Of a stretch of 64,000 nt of DNA, positions 26,933 through 34,687 are shown piece after piece. Origin of the DNA: Roseateles sp. GTDB taxonomy: Bacteria > Pseudomonadota > Gammaproteobacteria > Burkholderiales > Burkholderiaceae_C. How positions within the stretch are numbered: the stretch's first letter is position 1; every line of letters starts with the position of its first letter. The translations under genes and the position numbers were made by a program. The notes beneath the pieces are model-generated. The model was not told the origin of the DNA, did no database searches, and saw nothing but the letters and a program-made list of their open reading frames with translations. The stretch covers positions 124,001-188,000 of the forward strand of contig JAFALK010000017.1 of the NCBI GenBank assembly GCA_019234295.1, written 5' to 3'.

Positions 26933-28027
26933 TCAGCCGATGCTCTCGACCTGGCGCGACTGCTGATAGGCCTTGCCAAAACGGTTGTTCAAGAAGTCGG
27001 GCAGAGCCACTTCTTCCTGGCGCAGGAAGCCCTTCTGCGGCAGCTTGCCCTCGCGGAACAGGTCGACAGCGGCACAGATGCCGGCGGCGGTGGTGATCTG
27101 GATGGCAGAGATCGGGGCGGCGCCATCACGCTCGGCGAAGATCTTGCGGGCGAACACTTCCTGCAGCAGGGTGCCGTTCTTGTAGCCCGAGACCGTGACG
27201 AACACGAGCACCACGTCCTGCATGGTGGCCGGCATGCTCTTCTTCATCACGCCCTTCAGCAGGGCCTGGTCGCTCTTGAGCTGCAAGTCCTCGAGCAGGA
27301 ACTGCATCAGGTCGCGGTGGCCGGGGTACCGAACGGTCTTGTAGTCCAGGTTGCGCACCTTGCCGGCCCAGGTCTCGCAGAGGGTGCCGAGACCACCCGA
27401 GGTGTTGAAGGCCTCGTACTCGACGCCGTCAAGCGAGAAGTGCTCGAGGCCCTCGAGCGGCAGCGCGGCGATCTGGGCGCCGTCGTGGATGGCCTCACAG
27501 GGGTGGCAATACTCGTTGATCAGCCCGTCAACGCTCCAGGTCAGGTTGTACTTGAGCGCGTTGGTGGGGAAGGCCGGCAGCGCGCCGACGCGCATCTTCA
27601 CGTCCACAACCTGCTCGAAGCCCTTGGCCAGGTGATGCGCCACGATACCGATGAAGCCCGGGGCGAGGCCGCACTGCGGCATGAAGGCAGTCTTGGCACC
27701 TTCGGACATTTCCTTGATGGCCTGGGTGGCGGCCACGTCTTCGGTCAGGTCGAAGTAGTGGCACCCGGCTTCCAGGGCCAGCCTGGCCGAGGAGATGGCC
27801 AAGTGGTAGGGCAGCGCGTTGACGACAGTCTGCTGGCCGCGCAGCGCGGCGGCCAGGGCGACGCTGTTCTCGGTGTCCACCTGCTGGGTGCCGATGCCCT
27901 CCTTGGCGAGCACGGCCAGCGCTTGCGGATTCTTGTCGAGCACGGTGACGGTGTAGTCGCCGCAGCCGTGGAGCAAACGGGCGATGGTTTGGCCGATGTG
28001 TCCGGCGCCGAGCAGTGCAACTTTCAT
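26933..28027 (-). CDS. Saccharopine dehydrogenase-family protein, probable lysine 6-dehydrogenase
   Basis: The 364-residue protein starts at the ATG at 28027 with a Rossmann motif, VALLGAGHIGQTIARLL. It continues with VVNALPYHLAIS, CGLAPGFIGIVAHHL, FNTSGGLGTLCETW and DYKTVRYPGHRDLM, as in the Sacchrp_dh family. Its length and the NTSGG..LDYKTVRYPGH stretch recall lysine 6-dehydrogenase (lysine to aminoadipate semialdehyde) more than full-length saccharopine dehydrogenase. Either activity would make the substrate of the downstream amaB product. The frame is open further upstream but crosses the regulatory region. Divergence from an Lrp regulator supports amino-acid control. Confidence 0.8.
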   Translation of the reverse strand: MKVALLGAGHIGQTIARLLHGCGDYTVTVLDKNPQALAVLAKEGIGTQQVDTENSVALAAALRGQQTVVNALPYHLAISSARLALEAGCHYFDLTEDVAATQAIKEMSEGAKTAFMPQCGLAPGFIGIVAHHLAKGFEQVVDVKMRVGALPAFPTNALKYNLTWSVDGLINEYCHPCEAIHDGAQIAALPLEGLEHFSLDGVEYEAFNTSGGLGTLCETWAGKVRNLDYKTVRYPGHRDLMQFLLEDLQLKSDQALLKGVMKKSMPATMQDVVLVFVTVSGYKNGTLLQEVFARKIFAERDGAAPISAIQITTAAGICAAVDLFREGKLPQKGFLRQEEVALPDFLNNRFGKAYQQSRQVESIG

Positions 28028-28125
28028 GGGGACGAGCTCCAACAGAGGTGAATGGCTGAAGTCTAAAAAGGAGGTCGGACGAAAAAAAGCACACTTTCGT
28101 CGAACAATCGCATTAAATTGACGAA

Positions 28126-28141
28126 CCGTCATCAATGACGG
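28126..28141. promoter_or_regulatory. Palindromic operator candidate between lysine operon and Lrp gene
   Basis: CCGTCAT-CA-ATGACGG is a perfect 7-bp inverted repeat with a 2-base centre, flanked on both sides by ATTAA-rich DNA. It ends 27 bp before the Lrp start and lies about 100 bp upstream of the dehydrogenase start. A second, weaker pair, TTCGTCGA/TTGACGAA, lies just to its left (about 28096-28124). The size and setting suit an Lrp/AsnC binding site. Confidence 0.55.
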
Positions 28142-28168
28142 ACGAATTGAATTAATCAAGGGATAACG

Positions 28169-28606
28169 ATGAATCTCGACGCAAGCGACCGCAAACTCAT
28201 CACCCTGCTCCAGGCCAACGCACGCGCCAGCACGGCCGAGTTGGCGCGCAAGCTCGGCGTGGCTCGCACGACGGTGGTGGCGCGGCTCGCCAGGCTTGAG
28301 GCCAGCGGCGCCATCGTCGGCTACACCGTGCGCCTGGGCTTGCAACAGGCCGAGCGCGCCGTCCAGGCCTTCGTGGGTATCAGCGTGGAGCCCAAAGCCG
28401 GCCGCGAGGTGGTCAAGCGGCTGACCCGGCTGCCAGAGCTGCGCCAGCTCGCTTCGGTCAGCGGCGCCTTCGACTACATGGCCGTGCTGCAGGCCGAGTC
28501 CACCGTGCGCCTGGACGACCTGCTCGACGAGATTGGCGAGATCGAGGGCGTTCTGCGTACGAACAGCTCGGTCGTGCTGGCCATGCGCGTGGACCGCGTG
28601 GCTTGA
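28169..28606 (+). CDS. Lrp/AsnC-family transcriptional regulator
   Basis: The 145-residue protein has the Lrp helix-turn-helix (LDASDRKLITLLQANARAS, then ELARKLGVARTTVVARLARLEASGAI) and a C-terminal RAM ligand domain (VQAFVGISVEP, LRQLASVSGAFDYMAVL, NSSVVLAMRVDRVA). It is divergent from the lysine-degradation pair, which suggests it senses lysine or a product and controls both promoters through the palindrome between them. A structured terminator candidate follows immediately. Confidence 0.9.
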   Translation: MNLDASDRKLITLLQANARASTAELARKLGVARTTVVARLARLEASGAIVGYTVRLGLQQAERAVQAFVGISVEPKAGREVVKRLTRLPELRQLASVSGAFDYMAVLQAESTVRLDDLLDEIGEIEGVLRTNSSVVLAMRVDRVA

Positions 28607-28668
28607 AGCCGTTCAGGCGCGCCTGATGGAGTCCTGATGGAATCAGGACAACGGCTTTGTTGCCTTTC
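28607..28668 (+). terminator. Three-stem terminator candidate after the Lrp gene
   Basis: An outer stem AGCCGTT/AACGGCT (28607-28613/28650-28656) encloses two inner hairpins: the palindrome CAGGCGCGCCTG (28614-28625) and GTCCTGAT-GGA-ATCAGGAC (28631-28649). TTTGTTGCCTTT follows. It starts directly at the Lrp stop codon. Confidence 0.5.
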
Positions 28669-28720
28669 GTGAAATATGCGATTAAAGTGATATCATATTT
28701 TCGCAATGCGTGGAGACGAC

Positions 28721-29605
28721 ATGAACGCGAGTCATCGTGAAACAGCCGCGGCCAGTGCCAATGGCTATCTGATGTTCCTGATCGGCCTGGCCCTGCTGCT
28801 GGTGGGCGGGGCCTCGATCTTGGAATCGGCCGGACTTGCCCTCGGGCTCCTTGCGGCCGGCGTGCTGGCCCTGGTTTGCGCAGTGCTGGTCTTTGTAGGC
28901 CTGTACATGCTGCAGCCCAACGAGGCGGCCATCCTCATGCTCTTCGGCTCCTACACGGGCACGGATCGCCGACCCGGCCTTCGCTGGGCCAACCCGCTCA
29001 AGGTCAAGCGCAAGATCTCGCTGCGCGCACGCAACCTCAACGTGACCACGCTCAAGGTCAACGACAAGCGCGGCAACCCGGTGGAGATCGGCGCCGTCGT
29101 GGTCTGGCGCGTACGCGACAGTGCGCAGGCGGTGTTCGACGTGGACAACTACGAGCTCTTCGTCAGCCTGCAGGCCGAGGCCGCCGTGCGTCATCTGGCC
29201 TCGCTCTACGCCTATGACGACGGCGACGACCTGCAACACGGCGAGACCACGCTGCGGGCCGGCCAGGACGAAGTGGCTGCCGCGATGCGCCGCGAACTCG
29301 GCGAGCGCTTCAGCCCAGCCGGTGTGGAAGTGATGGATGCCAAGCTGACCCACCTCGCCTATGCGCCCGAGATCGCCCAGGTGATGCTGCGCCGACAGCA
29401 GGCTGAGGCCGTGATCAGCGCGCGCCAGAAGATCGTGCAGGGTGCGGTGACCATGGTGGAGGCTGCGCTCATCGGCCTGTCGGAACGCCAGATCGTCAAT
29501 CTGGACGACGAGCGCAAGGCGGCCATGGTCTCCAACCTCCTTGTGGTGCTGTGCTCAGACCGCGAGACCCAGCCCATCGTCAACGCCGGCACGCTCTACA
29601 ACTGA
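28721..29605 (+). CDS. SPFH/Band 7 domain membrane protein
   Basis: The 294-residue protein has two N-terminal hydrophobic segments (about residues 15-65), then an SPFH/Band 7 domain: GLYMLQPNEAAILMLFGSYTGTD, RNLNVTTLKVNDKRGNPVEIGAVVVWRV, AVFDVDNYELFV. A C-terminal alanine-rich helix follows (MLRRQQAEAVISARQKIVQGAV). I prefer the ATG at 28721 because TGGAG (28711-28715) is well placed ahead of it; an ATG at 28706 is an alternative. The upstream DNA is unusually AT-rich (GTGATATCATATTTTCGC), fitting a promoter. It is followed by a ribbon-helix-helix gene, a pairing recurrent in bacteria. Confidence 0.87.
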   Translation: MNASHRETAAASANGYLMFLIGLALLLVGGASILESAGLALGLLAAGVLALVCAVLVFVGLYMLQPNEAAILMLFGSYTGTDRRPGLRWANPLKVKRKISLRARNLNVTTLKVNDKRGNPVEIGAVVVWRVRDSAQAVFDVDNYELFVSLQAEAAVRHLASLYAYDDGDDLQHGETTLRAGQDEVAAAMRRELGERFSPAGVEVMDAKLTHLAYAPEIAQVMLRRQQAEAVISARQKIVQGAVTMVEAALIGLSERQIVNLDDERKAAMVSNLLVVLCSDRETQPIVNAGTLYN

Positions 29606-29628
29606 GGCCGGCTCAGGCCCCGACACCG

Positions 29629-29826
29629 ATGGCCAGTCCCGAGAAGAAAGCCTTCGCCCTGCGCCTGGATCCGGCGCTGTGGGAGGCCATCGAGCGTCTG
29701 GCGGCCCAGGAGCTCCGGTCCAGTAACGCGCAGATCGAATACCTGCTGCGCGAGGCCTTGGCCAAACGCGGCATCAAGCCCGAGGCCAGCGAGCCGGCGC
29801 GGCGCGGCAGGCCCCCGATCAAGTGA
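29629..29826 (+). CDS. Small ribbon-helix-helix (Arc-like) protein
   Basis: The 65-residue protein has an Arc/MetJ-type ribbon-helix-helix pattern: KKAFALRLDPALWEAIERLAAQELRS and SSNAQIEYLLREALAKRG, ending in a basic tail (RRGRPPIK). The first strand FALRLD would insert in the DNA major groove as a dimer. It lies 23 bp after the SPFH gene in the same orientation. No toxin gene is adjacent, so a classic toxin-antitoxin role is not supported. It could autoregulate the SPFH operon. Confidence 0.8.
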   Translation: MASPEKKAFALRLDPALWEAIERLAAQELRSSNAQIEYLLREALAKRGIKPEASEPARRGRPPIK

Positions 29827-29897
29827 GCCGCCGCCCGTCTCTTGGGCGTGGACGCACCATGCTGGATGAAAAATTGGCACTTGCAAGGCCGTCAACG

Positions 29898-29913
29898 TGG
29901 CACGGCAATTGCA
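29898..29913 (+). promoter_or_regulatory. Sigma-54 (-24/-12) promoter
   Basis: TGGCACGGCAATTGCA matches the sigma-54 consensus TGGCACG-N4-TTGCA at every conserved position, with GG (29899-29900) and GC (29911-29912) separated by exactly 10 bases. The predicted start is near 29924. A ribosome site, TTGGAGGA, lies at 29929-29936 and an ATG at 29943. It is the only sigma-54 site I noticed in the window. Confidence 0.8.
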
Positions 29914-29942
29914 CGTTGTCTTCCATATTGGAGGATCGTGCT

Positions 29943-30059
29943 ATGAAGCACTCGAGCGATTTCTACCTGACCGGAACCAAGGCCGTCGCCCTCGTCGTCG
30001 TCATCTGGGCGGTGGGCTTCCCTTCACTGCTGTGGGCCCTAAGACACGTCCTGCAGTAG
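29943..30059 (+). CDS. 38-residue single-pass membrane peptide
   Basis: An ATG preceded by TTGGAGGA at good spacing opens a 38-codon frame: a polar N-terminus (MKHSSDFYLTGTK), one hydrophobic helix (AVALVVVIWAVGFPSLLWAL) and a short basic end. It is too short for homology-based naming and I do not recognise it. Support for it being real: a textbook sigma-54 promoter placed to give a leader of about 19 nt, a strong ribosome site and a clear transmembrane helix. The last 21 bases overlap the end of the convergent pseudogene. The function is unknown; a regulatory or stress-linked membrane peptide under nitrogen or an enhancer-binding protein is plausible. Confidence 0.6.
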   Translation: MKHSSDFYLTGTKAVALVVVIWAVGFPSLLWALRHVLQ

Positions 30060-30845
30060 GGCTCGGGCCCGCAGTTCCTCGACCGTGTCTCCGGCGCCGT
30101 CGGGCTTCCAACCTGGTGGCATGACGAGGGTGCCCAGTACGGCCCGCCAGCCGCGAGCCCTGTGCAGATCGCGCCACAGCCTGAGCCAAGGGCCGAGTTC
30201 CAGTCGCAGTGGGTTGTAGCTTGTCACCGGCTCGATCAAGCCAGAACGGCATGGCACCTCAGCACGTTCGGCACGGTAGGCACCGAGGGGGTGTTGAGGA
30301 TCCACTCCAGCGGCCCGAGTCGCGGAATCCAGCTCGTGTGCAGCCAGAGCTGGTACAGCAGATTGATCTGCAGCACCTCGAACACGATGCCCGGCGGGAA
30401 GCCAAGCCAGGCCAGCGGCACGAAGAACAACTGCGTGCCCGTGAGCTTGCCGAAGATTCCGATACGCTACGCCGCGCCGAGGTTCAGCTCGTTGGGCGCG
30501 TGATGCACCTGATGGTTGCACCAGAACCAGCGCACGCGATGCGCCGCCCGGTGATACCAGTAGTAGCAGAACTCTTGGCCAACAAAGAGCAGGCCCAGCG
30601 CCGCCCATGGGTTCAGCTCGATCCTGAGCCAGCGGATTCTCGACAGCCCATTGAAGCAGCGGCACCGCGATCGACGGGGGCACGAAGGTCTGGATGAAGA
30701 GCCGCAGCAGCACATCCGTGATCGACACCGCCAGCGCGCGCCAGTCGTCGCGCGAACGCTGTGCCAGCACCACGGCTTCGACCCATGAAAGACCCACCAT
30801 GATGGGAGCGGCGATCCGCACATAGCGCAGCTGCGGCCAGTACAT
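30039..30845 (-). pseudogene. Decayed fatty acid hydroxylase / sterol desaturase gene
   Basis: Family sequence is spread over two frames. The first part (MYWPQLRYVRIAAPIMVG to VPLLQWA) is in one frame. Near 30640 it shifts to another, which reads LNPWAALGLLFVGQEFCYYWYHRAAHR and FWCNHQVHHAPNELNLGAA, meets an in-frame TAG at 30467-30469, and continues as FFVPLAWLGFPPGIVFEVLQ to EWILNTPS. Around 30275-30290 it jumps back to the first frame (ERAEVPCR, GLIEPVTSYNPLRLELG). The segment that should hold the third histidine cluster (HRVHH to the LFG motif) is missing, apparently by an out-of-frame deletion. With a frameshift, a stop and a deleted metal site, it cannot encode an active enzyme. Confidence 0.85.
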
Positions 30846-30909
30846 CCCTGTGATCGTAGTGCCCGGGAAGGGACTATGCTCGCGCCACCTTCACGGCGAG
30901 GAAACTCCC

Positions 30910-31485
30910 ATGGCGATACTGGTCACCGGCCTCCTCCTGTTCCTGGGCATCCACTCGGTGCGCATCCTCGCCGACGATTGGCGCACCGCGCGCCTAGCGG
31001 CCTGGGGCGAGGCGAAATGGAAGCTGGGCTACACGGCCGTCTCACTCATCGGCTTTGCCCTGATCTGCTGGGGCTTCGGCCAGGCACGTCAGACACCCGT
31101 CGCTCTGTGGCCGGCCTTGCCCGGCATGCGTCACCTCACGGCGGCGCTGATGCTGCCGGCCCTACTGCTCGTGGTTGGGGGCCAATTCCCGCGCAGCTGG
31201 CTGCGCGTGAAGCTGCGCCACCCCATGCTGCTGGGCACCAAGACCTGGGCCTTCGCCCATCTGCTATCCAACAATACCGCTGCCGACTTGCTGCTCTTCG
31301 GCGGCTTCCTGCTCTGGTCCGTGCTGTGCTTCCGGGCTGCGCGCCGGCGTGACCGCGCCGCGCCACCCGCCGCTGCCGAGGTCAGCGTTGCGCAGACGGT
31401 GGCAAGCCTGGTCGTTGGTCTGCTCGTCTACGGCGCCTTCGCCGGCGGCCTGCATCTCTTGCTGATCGGAGTCTCGCCGGTTTGA
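30910..31485 (+). CDS. NnrU family membrane protein
   Basis: The 191-residue integral membrane protein starts at the ATG at 30910 (MAILVTGLLLFLGIHSVRI). It has five or six hydrophobic segments with family residues in LGIHSVRI, EAKWKLGYTAVSLIGFALI, RHPMLLGTKTWAFAHLLSN and LLLFGGFLLWSVLCF. NnrU proteins are tied to nitric-oxide or nitrite metabolism in denitrifiers, and similar proteins (for example isoprenoid isomerase-like ones) occur widely, so the name does not prove that role. The stop overlaps the ABC transporter start as TTGA. Confidence 0.83.
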   Translation: MAILVTGLLLFLGIHSVRILADDWRTARLAAWGEAKWKLGYTAVSLIGFALICWGFGQARQTPVALWPALPGMRHLTAALMLPALLLVVGGQFPRSWLRVKLRHPMLLGTKTWAFAHLLSNNTAADLLLFGGFLLWSVLCFRAARRRDRAAPPAAAEVSVAQTVASLVVGLLVYGAFAGGLHLLLIGVSPV

Positions 31486-33266
31486 AATCCGCACACCCCT
31501 TGCGCGCGCTGCTGGCGTACGCGCGCGCCTACCGAGGCGACATCCGACTCGCCACGCTCTACTCCGTCCTCAACAAGCTCTTCGACGTGCTGCCCGAGGT
31601 GCTCATCGGTGCCGCCGTGGACGTCGTCGTGCGCGGCGACCAAAGCTTTATCGCCACGCGCATGCTCGGCCGCTTCGGCATCACCGGCGTGTGGCCGCAG
31701 TTGCTGGCACTGGGTGCCCTGAACGTCGCCGTCTGGGGCCTGGAGTCGCTGTTCGAGTACCTGCTCGAAGTGAAGTGGCGTGGCCTCGCGCAGAACATCC
31801 AGCACGACTTGCGCCAAGATTGCTACGCCCATGTGCAAAAGCTCGAGCTTCGCTTCTTTGAGGACCAGCGCACGGGCGCGCTGATGTCGGTGCTGAACGA
31901 CGACATCAATCAGATGGAGCGCTTCATCAACTTCGGCGCCACCCAGATCATCCAGGTCTTCTTCGGTTCCCTGCTCGTCTCGGCCGTGTTCTTCGCGCTG
32001 CAGCCAGGAATCGCGGTGATCTCGCTTGTGCCGATCCCCGTGATCCTGCTCGGCGCCTTCTGGTTCCAGAAAAAGCTCGCGCCGCGCTACAGCGCCGTGC
32101 GTGAGGCAGCCGGCGACGTGAGTGCGCGCCTCAACAACAACCTGCTGGGCCTGGCCACCATCAAAGCCTATGCGGCCGAGGACTTCGAGGCCCGCCACAT
32201 CGAGCAGGCCAGTGACGTCTACCGCCGGGCCAATACCGAAGCCATCGCCGTCAGTTCGGCCATCACGCCCGTGATCCGCATGGCCATCCTCGCAGGCTTC
32301 ACAGCCACCTTGGTCTACGGCGGCTGGCTGACGATCCACGGCCGGCTCGAGGTGGGCGCGTATTCGGTTCTTGTCTTCCTCACGCAGCGCCTGCTGTGGC
32401 CGATGACGCGGCTGGCAGAGGTGGCCGACATGTACCAGCGCTCCATGGCCGCCACCGAGCGCGCCCTAGGCCTCTTGAGCACGCCGATCCGGATCGCTTA
32501 CGAGGGCCGGCATCTCGCCGCCGGCGCCACACGCGGCTCCCTACGCTTCGATCGCGTGAGCTTCTCGTACGGCGAGACGCCGACGCTCAGCGACATCACG
32601 CTGGAAGTGCAGGCGGGCCAGACCGTGGCCTTCGTCGGCAGCACAGGCTCGGGCAAGTCCACGTTGATCAAGCTGCTGCTGCGCTTTTATGAACCTCAGC
32701 AAGGCCACGTGCTGCTCGACGGCGCCCCCATCGACGAACTCAATTTGCAGGACCTGCGCCGCACCATCGGCTATGTGGCGCAGGACGCCTTCCTGACCGA
32801 CGGCACGATTGCCGAGAACATTGCCTACGGCAGCCAGAGCGCGAGCGACGTGCAGATCCGCGAGGCGGCGCGCCTGTCCGAGAGCCTCGAATTCATCGAA
32901 CGGCTGCCGTTGGCATTCGCCACCCGCGTGGGCGAGCGCGGCCAGAAGCTTTCAGGCGGGCAGCGCCAGCGCCTGGCCCTGGCCCGCGCCATCCTCAAGA
33001 ACCCGCCCATCCTCATCCTCGACGAGGCCACCAGCGCGGTGGACAACGAGACCGAAGCCGCGATCCAGCGCTCGCTGGCCGTGGTGAGCCGCAACCGCAC
33101 CACGCTCGTCATCGCACACCGCCTCTCGACCGTGCGGCAAGCCGATTGCATTCACCTGATGGAGCGCGGCCGCATCGTGGAGAGCGGCACGCATGAGGAG
33201 TTGCTGGCTGCGGGCGATGCCTATGCGGCGCTGTGGAAGCTGCAGACCGGCGAGCGCGTGGCTTGA
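31482..33266 (+). CDS. ABC exporter, fused permease-ATPase (MsbA/ABCB-like)
   Basis: The 594-residue half-transporter has an N-terminal membrane domain with six helices (about residues 20-320). The ATPase domain has Walker A VGSTGSGKSTLIKL, the Q-loop YVAQDAFL, signature LSGGQRQRLALARAI, Walker B ILILDEATSAVD and the H-loop VIAHRLSTV. It would homodimerise to export a lipid, peptide or drug-like substrate. The start is a TTG overlapping the nnrU stop (TTGA), and its own stop overlaps the next gene the same way. The three genes therefore form a tightly coupled operon. Confidence 0.9.
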   Translation: MKSAHPLRALLAYARAYRGDIRLATLYSVLNKLFDVLPEVLIGAAVDVVVRGDQSFIATRMLGRFGITGVWPQLLALGALNVAVWGLESLFEYLLEVKWRGLAQNIQHDLRQDCYAHVQKLELRFFEDQRTGALMSVLNDDINQMERFINFGATQIIQVFFGSLLVSAVFFALQPGIAVISLVPIPVILLGAFWFQKKLAPRYSAVREAAGDVSARLNNNLLGLATIKAYAAEDFEARHIEQASDVYRRANTEAIAVSSAITPVIRMAILAGFTATLVYGGWLTIHGRLEVGAYSVLVFLTQRLLWPMTRLAEVADMYQRSMAATERALGLLSTPIRIAYEGRHLAAGATRGSLRFDRVSFSYGETPTLSDITLEVQAGQTVAFVGSTGSGKSTLIKLLLRFYEPQQGHVLLDGAPIDELNLQDLRRTIGYVAQDAFLTDGTIAENIAYGSQSASDVQIREAARLSESLEFIERLPLAFATRVGERGQKLSGGQRQRLALARAILKNPPILILDEATSAVDNETEAAIQRSLAVVSRNRTTLVIAHRLSTVRQADCIHLMERGRIVESGTHEELLAAGDAYAALWKLQTGERVA

Positions 33267-34666
33267 GCGAGTCCGGCCGGCGCAAGCTCGTCGCCCTGCT
33301 TGGCCTGGGCGGGAGCCTTGCCCCGCTCGCCGTTTGTTTCGCGCAGGTGCCACACCGACCTGCCCACATCTACAGCCGCGACGACGCCCTCTACGTGGCC
33401 TTCCGGCAGGGATACAACAAGCGCTTGAATCCAGCCCCGAAGTACATCGCGGTCTGCCGCAGCGAAGACCATATCCGCCAGGCACTGCAGCTGGCCCGCG
33501 AAGAGGGCCTGAAGGTCGCCGTGCGCAGTGGCGGCCATTGCTTCGAAGGGTTTTCGAACAACGACGGCGGACTGGTGGTCAATGTCTCCCAGATGAAGAG
33601 GATCCAATGGCTCGATGCCGAGACGGTGCGCATCGAGGTGGGATGTACTTTGCGGGAGATCCAGGCCGCGCTGTTCCCCCGGCGTCGCCTGCTGCCCTCA
33701 GGATCCTGCGGCAGCGTGGGCATTGCCGGCCTCACCCTCGGCGGCGGCTACGGTTTCTTCAGCCGCAAGCATGGACTGACCTGCGACAGCCTCTTGAGCC
33801 TGCGCATGGTGGCGCCCAATGGAAGCGTCGTCGATGGCCTGGAGGATCCAGAGTTGCTCTGGGCCTGCAAGGGCGGTGGCAACGGCAACTTTGGCGTGGT
33901 CAGCTCGCTGTGCTTCAAGACGCAGGCCCTGCCGCCGCACTTTGACAGCCATGTGCTCAAGTTTCGCAAGCTCGATGTCGGGCGTTTCGAGCAGATCTTG
34001 CGCACCTGGTTCTCGCTGAGCGGCAGGCTGCCGCCGCATGGCTTTGGCGCCTTCGTGCTCAATGGGCGTACGCTGACCGTCCTCGTCACGGGCTATGAGG
34101 CCGGCCCCGAACTGTCCCAGCTCGTCGCGCCGCTGCGCGCCATGGCCGACAGCGCCGAGTCGACGCTGCAGGCAGACCTGCCCACGGCCATGCGCCGCTA
34201 CCACGGGCGCCCAGGGCCGATCAATTTCAAGAACGCCTCGGCCGGCATGTTCAGCGGGCTGGAAGAGGTGCTGCGCGTTCTTCAGCCGCTGTTCGACCAG
34301 CTCGTGAGCCACCCGGGCATCGTCTTCCAGATCAACACCCTGGGCGGCCGGATTGCCGATCCCGGTTTTGAGCAGGCCTCGTGCTTCCCGCACCGTCACC
34401 TGCCCTACCTTGGAGAACTGCAGGCCTATTGGGAACACGACGCCGCGGCCCCGGGCCTGATGCGCGCTTTCGACGCCATCCAAGCCTTGTTCCGCGATAG
34501 CGGCGTATCGGCCCACTACGCCAACTACCCCGACATCGGTTTTGCGCATTGGGAGCAGAGCTACTACGGCGTCAACTACGTGCGGCTGCAGCAAGTAAAG
34601 CGCCGCTACGACCCGGATGATCTGCTGCACCATCCTCAGAGCATTCGCCTGCCCGCCAGCCCGTGA
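33263..34666 (+). CDS. Tat-exported FAD-linked oxidoreductase with predicted bicovalent flavin (BBE-like)
   Basis: The 467-residue protein begins at a TTG inside the ABC stop (TTGA). A short twin-arginine signal, SGRRKLVALLGLGGSLAPLA, predicts folded export. A PCMH-type FAD domain carries His92 in VRSGGHCFEGFS and Cys149 in GSCGSVGIAGLTLGGGYG, the pair that attaches FAD covalently in berberine-bridge-enzyme-like oxidases. The C-terminal BBE region ends with YGVNYVRLQQVKRRYDPDDLLHHPQSI. The family oxidises sugars, alkaloids or polyketide alcohols using oxygen. Coupling to an exporter suggests both act on one compound. The substrate is unknown. Confidence 0.83.
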   Translation: MSESGRRKLVALLGLGGSLAPLAVCFAQVPHRPAHIYSRDDALYVAFRQGYNKRLNPAPKYIAVCRSEDHIRQALQLAREEGLKVAVRSGGHCFEGFSNNDGGLVVNVSQMKRIQWLDAETVRIEVGCTLREIQAALFPRRRLLPSGSCGSVGIAGLTLGGGYGFFSRKHGLTCDSLLSLRMVAPNGSVVDGLEDPELLWACKGGGNGNFGVVSSLCFKTQALPPHFDSHVLKFRKLDVGRFEQILRTWFSLSGRLPPHGFGAFVLNGRTLTVLVTGYEAGPELSQLVAPLRAMADSAESTLQADLPTAMRRYHGRPGPINFKNASAGMFSGLEEVLRVLQPLFDQLVSHPGIVFQINTLGGRIADPGFEQASCFPHRHLPYLGELQAYWEHDAAAPGLMRAFDAIQALFRDSGVSAHYANYPDIGFAHWEQSYYGVNYVRLQQVKRRYDPDDLLHHPQSIRLPASP

Positions 34667-34675
34667 GGCTGGCGG
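34653..34675. terminator. Hairpin at the end of the oxidase gene
   Basis: CCGCCAGCC-CGTGA-GGCTGGCGG is a perfect 9-bp stem with a 5-base loop spanning the stop codon (34664-34666), between two converging genes. It lacks a T-run, so its role as a terminator is tentative. Confidence 0.45.
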
Positions 34676-34687
34676 ACGCGCCTCGGT

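Noticed and set aside
29629-29826. Ribbon-helix-helix protein as the antitoxin of a toxin-antitoxin pair
   Set aside because: No small toxin-like gene is adjacent. The neighbour is an SPFH membrane protein.
29874-29885. A second sigma-54-like string (TTGGCACTTGCA)
   Set aside because: The GG and GC elements are only 5 bases apart instead of 10, so it cannot serve as a -24/-12 promoter. It lies next to the proper site.
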